Shown piece after piece: positions 42,531-49,497 of a stretch of 54,814 nucleotides of DNA (its first letter is position 1; every line of letters starts with the position of its first letter). Source of the stretch: an uncultured Prevotella sp. (GTDB lineage Bacteria; Bacteroidota; Bacteroidia; Bacteroidales; Bacteroidaceae). A program made the position numbers and the translations under genes. Location of the stretch: the NCBI GenBank assembly GCA_900314935.1, contig OMXE01000017.1, forward strand, positions 1 through 54,814. Reading direction: 5' to 3'. The notes beneath the pieces were generated by a model that saw only the letters and a list, made by a program, of their open reading frames with translations, had not been told where the DNA came from and ran no database searches.

Positions 42531-43628
42531 ATGAATAAGAAACGACTTTTTTATCTGGACAATCTGAAGGTATGTCTGACGGTGCTGGTTATATTCCACC
42601 ATGCTGGTCAGGCATACGGCGATGGTGGAGGCTGGGCCTATACGCCCAGTAATCCTGCTGAGGTGATGCCTTGGATTTGGCATTTCTTCTCAGTAAATGC
42701 CGCCTTCTTCATGGGCTTGTTCTTCCTGATATCGGGCTATTTTGTTCCCACAAGTTACGATAAGCAAGGAGCCTCGGTATTTGTCCAAAAGAAACTGATA
42801 CGCTTGGGCATTCCCCTGTTGGTGATGGGCGGATTGCTGAGTGTGCTGTCAGGTAAATTAGAGATTGGCCACATGTGGTATATTGAAAGTCTGCTTGTGT
42901 TCTGTCTTCTCTATGCCTTGATACGACAGTTTTGTAAGCCCATCAATGGCGAGTGCTCATCAAAACCTACCATCATTGGCTTACTGATATTCGGTGGCAT
43001 CATGGGCATTGGCAGTTATCTGATACGTTTGGTCAGTCCGCAGGATCATTGGATATGGCCTTTCGGCATCATCCCTTTGCCGATGGAGCCTGCCCATTAT
43101 CTGCAATACGTCATGATGTTTGTCATTGGTGTTCTTGCGCGTCGTTTCAATTGGCTTGTCAAGATGAGCAACACCACGGGAGTCTTGTCGTTAGCGATAG
43201 GATGCCTCTTGGCATTAGGTATCTATTTGCGCGATGGCGGTGAGTGGAACGCCTTTGTTGCTCAGTGGTTCGGCATCTACGAGTCGTTACTCTGTGTGTT
43301 CATTAGTTTCGGACTGCTGTGGCTGTTCCGTGAATATGGAAACTGCCGGAGCAGCAAGAGCCATCCGTGCTTGCACAAAGATGGCCGAGTCGCGACGGTA
43401 GAAGACGGAGTCAACTGGAATAACAAGTTCTGGAAGTGGTGTGCATCTCAAGCTTACGGAGCCTACATCTTTCATCTACTGTTGATGCTCGTTCTGCAGC
43501 ATGCGGTTGATGGCATCTGGATGGGTGCATTCGGCAAGTTCATGTTCATCGGAGTTGTCATCACCATCGCATCGTTCGGGTTTACCTGGCTGCTGCGGCT
43601 GATTCCTGGTGTAAAGAAGGTATTATAA
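42531..43628 (+). CDS. Acyltransferase family 3 membrane protein with hairpin insert
   Basis: A 365-residue integral membrane protein with about ten helices. RLFYLDNLKVCLTVLVIFHHAGQAYG carries the catalytic-type His after the first helix, and GLFFLISGYFVPTSYDKQGASVFVQKKLIRLGIPLLV is typical of Acyltransferase_3. Such proteins acylate surface glycans or other exported molecules. At 43349-43413 the coding sequence contains a member of the hairpin insert family, which adds about 22 residues (NCRSSKSHPCLHKDGRVATV...) between two membrane helices. The frame is kept. In operon with its neighbours (19 bp before, 7 bp after). Confidence 0.82.
   Translation: MNKKRLFYLDNLKVCLTVLVIFHHAGQAYGDGGGWAYTPSNPAEVMPWIWHFFSVNAAFFMGLFFLISGYFVPTSYDKQGASVFVQKKLIRLGIPLLVMGGLLSVLSGKLEIGHMWYIESLLVFCLLYALIRQFCKPINGECSSKPTIIGLLIFGGIMGIGSYLIRLVSPQDHWIWPFGIIPLPMEPAHYLQYVMMFVIGVLARRFNWLVKMSNTTGVLSLAIGCLLALGIYLRDGGEWNAFVAQWFGIYESLLCVFISFGLLWLFREYGNCRSSKSHPCLHKDGRVATVEDGVNWNNKFWKWCASQAYGAYIFHLLLMLVLQHAVDGIWMGAFGKFMFIGVVITIASFGFTWLLRLIPGVKKVL
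43349..43413 (-). repeat. Hairpin insert family, copy D (in the acyltransferase gene)
   Basis: The minus strand reads GCGACTCGG, a stem, then CTCTTGCTGCTCC. The stem at 43363-43384 is CATC..GTGC-tt-GCAC..GATG on the plus strand. It aligns along its length with the copy at 50036, with compensating changes in the stem (GTGC/GCAC here, GAGC/GCTC there). Confidence 0.75.
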
Positions 43629-43635
43629 TTAAAAG

Positions 43636-44253
43636 ATGAAAAAGGAAATCAATCCCAAAGAAACGAATCGGGCCATCGCCTTCGAGCTGTGGATGAAGTC
43701 GCCCATGCCGATGGTGACATTAACAAAGACCTTCGACGTGACGCGGCTCTGCAAGGTGAGTCGGCGGCGCGGTATGAAATTCAACATGCTGCTCTGCTGG
43801 TGCATCGGCAAGGCTGCATCAGGGATAGAGGAGTTTTACATGTTGCCGCATAACGGGAAACTATACAAATACGACCGTATGGCCATCAACATGATAGTGG
43901 AAAACGTAAAGGGCGGGCTCAGTTTCTGCGATGTTGCCGTCAGCGACGATCTGGAACAGTTTAATGCCAATTACATGCATCTGACAGAGACCATCATCCA
44001 GACCTGTCAGGACATATTAGACGATGAGGCTGTGATAGTCGGTACATCGGCAGTGACAGGCACGGAACTAGACAGCATCGTCAACCAGTACAGCGGCATC
44101 TACACCAATCCTTTCCTCGCATGGGGCAGATATCGCAAGCATTGGTTTAAGGTAACTTTGCCCATCTCCTTCCAGTTCCATCACGCCCAGATGGACGGTT
44201 CACACGCTGCCCGGTTCCTAGAAGAACTTCAATTTATTATCAACAGGATATAA
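43636..44253 (+). CDS. Chloramphenicol O-acetyltransferase-like protein
   Basis: A 205-residue protein of the trimeric CAT family. The active-site motif HHxxxDG is present at residues 182-188 (FQFHHAQMDGSHA), preceded by VTLPISFQ as usual. The N-terminal RAIAFELWMKSPMPMVTLTKTFDV and MKFNMLLCWCIGKA are typical but divergent from known chloramphenicol-resistance CATs, so the true acceptor may be another alcohol. It uses acetyl-CoA in the cytoplasm. Spacing of 7 bp before and 10 bp after places it inside the operon. Confidence 0.85.
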   Translation: MKKEINPKETNRAIAFELWMKSPMPMVTLTKTFDVTRLCKVSRRRGMKFNMLLCWCIGKAASGIEEFYMLPHNGKLYKYDRMAINMIVENVKGGLSFCDVAVSDDLEQFNANYMHLTETIIQTCQDILDDEAVIVGTSAVTGTELDSIVNQYSGIYTNPFLAWGRYRKHWFKVTLPISFQFHHAQMDGSHAARFLEELQFIINRI

Positions 44254-44263
44254 ATGTGAAACA

Positions 44264-44431
44264 ATGAAGTTGGAATTAGCAACACAAAACGACTTCGAAG
44301 CCGTTATTGCCTTCTATGATGATGTAATGGAACGCGCGCCTGGTACAGCGAAGTGTCTGGAAATCACCGAGAAAGATAAACAGAAGTGTCGTAAAGCAAT
44401 AGAAAGACTTAATTATTTGATATGGCGATAA
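44264..44431 (+). pseudogene. Short chimeric ORF: GNAT N-terminal remnant plus unrelated tail
   Basis: A 55-codon frame. The first 27 residues (MKLELATQNDFEAVIAFYDDVMERAP) look like the first helix and strand of a GNAT acetyltransferase. After GTAKC the sequence turns into a charged helix ending in ERLNYLIWR with no GNAT motif, and the acetyl-CoA site is missing. It looks like a deletion fusion of two genes. Its stop overlaps the ATG of the next gene by 10 nt, so it may still serve translational coupling. Confidence 0.55.
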
Positions 44432-44943
44432 CAAGCGAGAGACTAAGTCAAACGTTTAGCGAGGGTGGCGCGCAAGACATATATCGGGAAGTCAGGGCTA
44501 CAGGCGATTTCCTCGGCTTTGCACGACGATATGTGTTCGATTCGGACTATCGCGTGGCGAGGAGTGCCTTGTGGGGACTGACTAAAGCCAAGGACAATGA
44601 GTTGCCAGAATTGCAGGTGATACGCAATGAACTGATTGACCAGGCCATGCAGACGGAGAACTCGTCCGTGAGGCGGCTGACGCTGAACATCATTGAGCGA
44701 TTGAAGATGGACAAGGATGATTTGCGGACTGATTTCCTAGACTTCTGCTACGAGCACATGGTCAGCATTGAGGAGTTCCCTGGAATCCAAACGCTCTGCA
44801 TGAAGCTCGCTTATCGTATGTGCAGTTTTTATCCAGAACTGATGGATGAGTTGAAACGCACCCTTGAAGCGATGGAGATAGATTATTACAAACCCGCTGT
44901 AAAGTGTCTTCGCAAAAGGATTCTTAGTGGGAAATTCAAATAA
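44422..44943 (+). CDS. Uncharacterised helical-repeat protein
   Basis: A 173-residue soluble, almost fully helical protein (FARRYVFDSDYRVARSALWGLTKAK..., SSVRRLTLNIIERLKMDKDDLRTDFLDF, FYPELMDELKRTLEAM). The pattern of paired helices resembles HEAT/ARM-type repeats, and similar small proteins exist in Bacteroides. No catalytic motif was seen. It overlaps the preceding short ORF by 10 nt and ends 7 bp before the GNAT start. Confidence 0.6.
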   Translation: MAITSERLSQTFSEGGAQDIYREVRATGDFLGFARRYVFDSDYRVARSALWGLTKAKDNELPELQVIRNELIDQAMQTENSSVRRLTLNIIERLKMDKDDLRTDFLDFCYEHMVSIEEFPGIQTLCMKLAYRMCSFYPELMDELKRTLEAMEIDYYKPAVKCLRKRILSGKFK

Positions 44944-44950
44944 AACAAAT

Positions 44951-45475
44951 ATGGAAAATGATCGTATTATATTGCGCCCTTGGCGAGATAGCGACGCGGA
45001 GACGCTATTCAAATGGGCTTCTGATCCGGACGTCGGCCCTCGCGCTGGATGGGCACCACATAAGAGTGTGGAAGAGAGTCTGGAGATTATCCGCACAGTA
45101 TTTAAAGATGCGTTGCACACATGGGCTATCGAGCTGAAAGAAACTGGTGAGGCAATAGGTGCTATGGGCTACGGTCCATCGTGCGAGTGTAACCTGCCGG
45201 CCCGCGAGGGTGAACCGCTCATCGGCTATTGGGTGGCAAAGCCCTATTGGAATCATGGTATCTGTACAGAAGCATTGCAGCTGATGTTAGACCACATCCG
45301 AGAAACTACTGATATCAAATCGCTCATTAGCGGTCACTTTGTGGATAACCCCGCCTCAGGCCGAGTGATGGAGAAGTGTGGTTTTGTTCAAACAGGTGAA
45401 ACCTGCATCGATGCGACACAATATCAAGGTGAGAACAGGCCAATCAGAGTATTGAGATTAGAAATTAACAAATAA
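44951..45475 (+). CDS. RimJ/RimL-type GNAT N-acetyltransferase
   Basis: A 174-residue protein beginning RIILRPWRDSDAETLFKWASDPDVGPRAGW, the standard RimJ/RimL opening. The IGYWVAKPYWNHGICTEALQLMLDH segment is the acetyl-CoA motif (here NHGI, a weak GxG). NPASGRVMEKCGFVQTGE is motif B. It acetylates an N-terminal or side-chain amine of an unknown target. The ATG at 44951 follows the helical-repeat gene by 7 bp; an upstream in-frame ATG at 44927 would overlap that gene. Confidence 0.85.
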   Translation: MENDRIILRPWRDSDAETLFKWASDPDVGPRAGWAPHKSVEESLEIIRTVFKDALHTWAIELKETGEAIGAMGYGPSCECNLPAREGEPLIGYWVAKPYWNHGICTEALQLMLDHIRETTDIKSLISGHFVDNPASGRVMEKCGFVQTGETCIDATQYQGENRPIRVLRLEINK

Positions 45476-45482
45476 AGATAAA

Positions 45483-46214
45483 ATGGAACAAAGATTCTGT
45501 CAGAGCTGCGGCATGCCGCTCACAAATGATGTTCTCGGCACCGATGCCGACGGAAACAAGAACGAAGATTACTGCATGTACTGCTACAAGGATGGCAAGT
45601 TTTTGCAGGACTATACGATGGACGAGATGATTGAGCATTGCGCCCAATTTGTGAACGCCGTTAATGAAGGCTTGGAAAAGCCGATTACCAAAGAGGAATA
45701 TATTGGCATGATGAAATCGTACTTTCCCCAGTTGAAGCGTTGGCGCCAAACGTTGGATGTTAGTAACGATGAAGTCATGAATGTTAACCCCGCTTTGGCA
45801 GGTGTTAAAAAACTCATTGCACAGATGGCCGACAATCAGCCCATCGCTTACATCTCATCAGTAGACCAAGAAGGTTTTCCTTGGACCAAAGCCATGCTGG
45901 CACCTCGAAAGCGCGAGGGTATCAAAACCTTCTACTTTACCACCAACACCTTTTCAATACGTGTGGCTCAATACAAGGCCAACCCCAAGGCCTGCATCTA
46001 CTTCTGCGATGTCGAAGGTTTCAAGGGTATGATGCTTCGTGGCACGATGGAGGTGCTGACGGATGCCGCCTCGAAAGAGATGATCTGGCACGATGGTGAC
46101 GAGCAGTACTATCCTGGTGGTGTGACCGATCCTAACTACTGCGTCTTGAAGTTCACCGCCACCGACGGTCGCTTCTATAGCGATTTTTATCCAAGAAGTT
46201 TCGTAATTGAGTAA
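45483..46214 (+). CDS. Zinc-ribbon plus PNPOx-fold flavoprotein-like protein
   Basis: A 243-residue fusion. The N-terminal 80 residues are a 'putative zinc ribbon' domain (FCQSCGMPL...DYCMYCYKDGKF, two CxxC pairs). The C-terminal 140 residues are a pyridoxamine-5'-phosphate-oxidase-like split barrel (NQPIAYISSVDQEGFPWTKAMLAPRK, TFYFTTNTFSIRVAQYKANPKACIYF, MMLRGTMEVL). Such barrels bind FMN or F420 and often act as reductases of small molecules. Last gene of the eight-gene operon. Confidence 0.8.
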   Translation: MEQRFCQSCGMPLTNDVLGTDADGNKNEDYCMYCYKDGKFLQDYTMDEMIEHCAQFVNAVNEGLEKPITKEEYIGMMKSYFPQLKRWRQTLDVSNDEVMNVNPALAGVKKLIAQMADNQPIAYISSVDQEGFPWTKAMLAPRKREGIKTFYFTTNTFSIRVAQYKANPKACIYFCDVEGFKGMMLRGTMEVLTDAASKEMIWHDGDEQYYPGGVTDPNYCVLKFTATDGRFYSDFYPRSFVIE

Positions 46215-46274
46215 AAGGAAACAAACATAATACAACCTCGAATTTATTCGGCTTTACACTCGCTTAATCAAACC

Positions 46275-46337
46275 ATTCGTCACAAAAAGTTGCAATTCAT
46301 CCCAGAAATGGGGTGGATTGCATCTTTTTTATGCTTG
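46275..46337 (+). promoter_or_regulatory. LytTR-type site and promoter of the second receptor
   Basis: ATTCGTCAC (46275) and ATTCATCCC (46295) are direct half-sites 20 bp apart; the tail CCCAGA ends at 46306. A -7 candidate TATGCTTG lies at 46330-46337, 24 bp on. The same 32-bp arrangement is at 36959 and 48745. The rest of the gap 46215-46376 holds ACTCGCTTAATC near 46255, which matches one end of the hairpin insert family and may be a decayed copy. Confidence 0.6.
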
Positions 46338-46376
46338 TGTGGCATCAAACTGGCAAAACATTTAATAATTAGTAAA

Positions 46377-48734
46377 ATGAAAAAGATCAGTTTGAAAATG
46401 GTAGCTTTGATTGCTACAATGATGATGTGTTTAACAGCCGAGGCTATGACTGAGGATGTAGGTGGACGAGTAATTAACGAGCAGGGTGAGCCCTTACCAT
46501 TTGTAAGTGTGGCCCTGCTTACGGCCGACTCTACTTATATACAAGGTGCAACGAGCGATGTGGATGGATGTTTCCAGATTAACACAACTGACGCCTGCTG
46601 CATTCTGCGATTCTCGTGCATCGGTTACCGTACCAAGTATGTGAACGTTGAAGGTTCGGAAATAGGAACCGTCCAGATGGAGCAAGATCAGACAATGCTG
46701 AATGAGATCGTGGTGAAGGGACAGATGCCTAAAACCAAACTGACAGGCAACTCGATGATTACCACCATTCAAGGTACCGTCTTAGGCCATTCGGGTACTG
46801 CTAAGGAAATGCTGGCCAAGGTACCAGGAATGACGTTGAAGGGCGAAGAACTCGAAGTGCTGGGCAAAGGCACACCTGTCGTCTATATCAATGGTCGCAA
46901 GATGCAGGATAAGGACGAACTGAAACGACTGCGTTCGGAGGAGATTCAGAGCGTAGAGGTGATTACCAATCCTGGTGCGCAGTACGATGCAACCATTTCG
47001 GCAGTGGTACGTATCAAAACTGTTCGCCGCGAGGGAACTGGTTTCGGCTTCGACTTGATGGCTGCTAACAACCAGGATCTGGCGTTTGGCTTCAGTGACC
47101 CCAGCACCACACTGAACCTGCGTTATCGCCACAACAACCTGGACCTATTTGGTATGGTGAACTATTGGACGTGGGATAGTCCTAACGACCTGCATGTTAC
47201 GCAATCTACATTCCTCCAGGCCGATGAAGGTATCAGGAATATTCTTCAGGACAGCCACATGCGTAACGACTGGCACGGAGAGGGCCTGAACTACAACCTG
47301 GGCTTTAACTGGCAGATTAACGACAAGCACTCGTTGGGTGCCAGAGTGGAGCGCCACAACCAGTTTAAAACGTATAATGACATGTGGGTGGATACTGAAA
47401 ACAATCTCACAGGCCGCGACCTTTCGCATCAGGGTGGTCATACACGCTACCCCTATAACTGGCAAGGCAATGCCTATTATAACGGTCAGGTGGGTAAACT
47501 GAACATCGACCTAAATGTGGATTTCCTGACGGATAAGGAGAATGACGATAACCAGATAAATGTGTATTTGCCAGAAACCCAGACCATGCAACAGAACTCG
47601 CATATATGGTCGCGACTCTGGGCTACCAAACTGGTGCTGAGCTATCCTGTATGGAAAGGACAGTTACAGACAGGAACAGAGATGAGTTTTGTAAAGCGTC
47701 AGAGCAGTACGTCGATTACCAACTATCCTCTCCCCTCTACTGATACGGATGTAAAGGAGAACAACGTGGCTGCTTTTGCGGTTTATAATGCCAACTTAGA
47801 GGAATATGGAACTGTAAGCGCCGGACTGCGTTACGAGCATGTAGGTTTCGACTATATGGACAACCTGGATGCCGAGAACAATATAGCGCGCTATCAGGAC
47901 GAGTTTTTCCCCAATATCACATGGTCAAAGCAGTTTGGAGCCATCCAGACCTCGCTGAGTTATACCATGAAAACCGTGCGTCCTAACTACAGCGTACTAA
48001 GCGACCATATTTACTATATGAACTCGTTTACCCTATCGCAGGGCGACTCGAAACTAAAGAATGCTATCATGCAGGAGGTGAGCATCAATGCCCGTTGGAA
48101 ATGGATCAACCTGTTTGCTACCTACGAACGTCGCGATAACACCATTACACAGGTACCAATGGCCTATAACAACGAGGGTATCATGCTGCTGAAGCAGGCC
48201 AATCTACCTGATCCCGTTCGCAATCTGGCCATCTTCCTTTCGGCTAATCCTACTTGGGGCGTATATAGCCCAAGCTGGACGATTGGCGGACAGAAGTTCT
48301 GGAATACGATGACATTCGACGATCCTCATAGTGCTACCGGTAAGACGGATGTTACCTTCACCAAGCCCATCTTCTTCTTCGACCTGAACAACACCTTCCG
48401 ATTTAAGCACAGCTGGCAGTTGGAGGCCAATGCCAACATCCAGACCAAGGGTGATGTGCTGAACTACCGTATTCTCTCGCCTTCATACGACATCCGTTTT
48501 GTGGTACAGAAGTGCTGGCTGAAGAACGATGCCCTGTGCCTGCGTGCCAGCATCAGCGATGTGTTCCAGCGTAGCGTACAGGATATGGCTCATGATTGTG
48601 GTTTCTTCTATACTGTGCAGAAATCACGAAGCCGTAGCCACCGTTTGGATATCTCTATCCGCTACACCTTCAACGCCCAGAAGAGCAAGTATAAGGGCAC
48701 TGGTGCCGGACAGGCAGAACGTCAGCGAATGTAG
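46377..48734 (+). CDS. Outer membrane beta-barrel receptor (TonB-receptor-like), paralogue
   Basis: A 785-residue protein with signal peptide (to about 20, TAEAM), carboxypeptidase-like domain (GGRVINEQGEPLPFVSVALL), plug (VYINGRKMQDKDELKRLRSEEIQSVEVITNPGAQYDATISAVV) and barrel, ending SKYKGTGAGQAERQRM. Domain order and motifs match the receptor at 37647; like that one it has no STN domain. The ATG at 46377 is chosen since the longer frame starting at 46290 runs through the putative LytTR site and promoter. It is probably co-regulated with 37647 through the shared upstream motif. Confidence 0.83.
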   Translation: MKKISLKMVALIATMMMCLTAEAMTEDVGGRVINEQGEPLPFVSVALLTADSTYIQGATSDVDGCFQINTTDACCILRFSCIGYRTKYVNVEGSEIGTVQMEQDQTMLNEIVVKGQMPKTKLTGNSMITTIQGTVLGHSGTAKEMLAKVPGMTLKGEELEVLGKGTPVVYINGRKMQDKDELKRLRSEEIQSVEVITNPGAQYDATISAVVRIKTVRREGTGFGFDLMAANNQDLAFGFSDPSTTLNLRYRHNNLDLFGMVNYWTWDSPNDLHVTQSTFLQADEGIRNILQDSHMRNDWHGEGLNYNLGFNWQINDKHSLGARVERHNQFKTYNDMWVDTENNLTGRDLSHQGGHTRYPYNWQGNAYYNGQVGKLNIDLNVDFLTDKENDDNQINVYLPETQTMQQNSHIWSRLWATKLVLSYPVWKGQLQTGTEMSFVKRQSSTSITNYPLPSTDTDVKENNVAAFAVYNANLEEYGTVSAGLRYEHVGFDYMDNLDAENNIARYQDEFFPNITWSKQFGAIQTSLSYTMKTVRPNYSVLSDHIYYMNSFTLSQGDSKLKNAIMQEVSINARWKWINLFATYERRDNTITQVPMAYNNEGIMLLKQANLPDPVRNLAIFLSANPTWGVYSPSWTIGGQKFWNTMTFDDPHSATGKTDVTFTKPIFFFDLNNTFRFKHSWQLEANANIQTKGDVLNYRILSPSYDIRFVVQKCWLKNDALCLRASISDVFQRSVQDMAHDCGFFYTVQKSRSRSHRLDISIRYTFNAQKSKYKGTGAGQAERQRM

Positions 48735-48744
48735 AAAATATGCT

Positions 48745-48810
48745 TTTCATCACATAATTGTGCAGAATATCCCAGATACTTGGTAATATTCACAACTCTT
48801 TGTATCTTTG
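48745..48810 (+). promoter_or_regulatory. LytTR-type site and promoter of the truncated effector-binding gene
   Basis: TTTCATCAC (48745) and GAATATCCC (48765) are 20 bp apart and the site ends CCCAGA at 48776. TATCTTTG at 48803-48810 is the -7 element, 27 bp further on. The geometry equals that at 36959-37024. Confidence 0.6.
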
Positions 48811-48830
48811 CAGCGTTAAACTTTAAAGAT

Positions 48831-49148
48831 ATGATACAAGAAGCTATTCCAAGAAATATGAAACACGAGATTATTGAACTGCATGATGTGCAGATTATTG
48901 GCATGGCCAAGAAAATTGTCTTCAACGAGGCGAAAGAAGAATGTCCTAAGTTTTGGGGTGAGTATGTGGAACGCATTATAAAACCCGTGTTTATGGAGCA
49001 CAAGGCTCCCAATGCCTTGACCAATCGTCGAGCCTGCTCACGCTCGGCAGAGTCGGAGCAAGCTCCACTCTGCTCTCACTCAATCTCAGCCTTTCAGCAG
49101 GCAGCCCGAGAAGGGGTGGCAATACAGACATACAAGGAATATGGATAA
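48831..49148 (+). pseudogene. GyrI-like effector-binding domain gene, disrupted by a hairpin insert
   Basis: A 105-codon frame. The first 62 residues (MKHEIIELHDVQIIGMAKKIVF..., CPKFWGEYVERIIKPVF, HKAPNAL) are the N-terminal half of a GyrI-like/AraC effector-binding domain. At 49026 a member of the hairpin insert family begins, and the frame then reads unrelated residues (RRACSRSAESEQAPLCSHS...). A short FQQAAREG stretch follows, which may be the resumption of the original gene. The stop comes soon after, overlapping the next gene by 8 nt. The second half of the domain is gone. Probably inactive. Confidence 0.65.
49026..49092 (+). repeat. Hairpin insert family, copy B (in the effector-binding gene)
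   Basis: GAGCCTGCTCACGCTCGG is followed by the stem CAGAGT-c-GGAGC-aa-GCTCC-ACTCTG (49048-49072) and then CTCTCACTCAATCTCAGCC. The outside sequences match the 75-bp repeat at 35811 (GAGTCTGCTTACGCTCGG; CTCGCT-AATCGCAGCC), while the stem differs but is fully paired. Confidence 0.8.
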
Positions 49149-49497
49149 AATGATTGGTTATTGTGGCATTAACTGCGAGAAATGTGAAGCTCGCATAGCC
49201 ACTATTAAAGATGATGACAGAATGCGTGAAGAGGTTTCTCGTAAATGGTGTGAGATATTTCATACAGATATCATTACACCTGATAAAATCAACTGTACGG
49301 GATGCCGGGGTAATGGCGTGAAATATTTCTTCTGTAGTGAGATGTGCGAAATCAAGCCGTGTGTTACCAGGAAGGGCTATGAGTCTTGCGCAGAATGTGC
49401 TGAAATGGATTCCTGTGCAAAACTTGCCGCTGAGATAGGTAATAATGAAGAGGCAAAAGATAATCTGAAGAGAATAAATGAAACATCTGCCGAATAG
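49141..49497 (+). CDS. DUF3795 cysteine-rich protein
   Basis: A 118-residue protein starting MIGYCGINCEKCEARIAT with four paired Cys motifs (CGINCEKC, CTGCRGNG, CSEMCEIKPC, CAECAEMDSC), the DUF3795 pattern. It probably binds metal; the function is unknown. The ATG overlaps the truncated upstream gene by 8 nt and its end overlaps the next gene by 20 nt. Confidence 0.78.
   Translation: MDKMIGYCGINCEKCEARIATIKDDDRMREEVSRKWCEIFHTDIITPDKINCTGCRGNGVKYFFCSEMCEIKPCVTRKGYESCAECAEMDSCAKLAAEIGNNEEAKDNLKRINETSAE

Noticed and set aside
46240..46270. Further copy of the hairpin insert (TTCGGC..., ACTCGCTTAATC)
   Set aside because: Only one end matches and no paired stem remains, so it is mentioned as a possible decayed copy but not counted.
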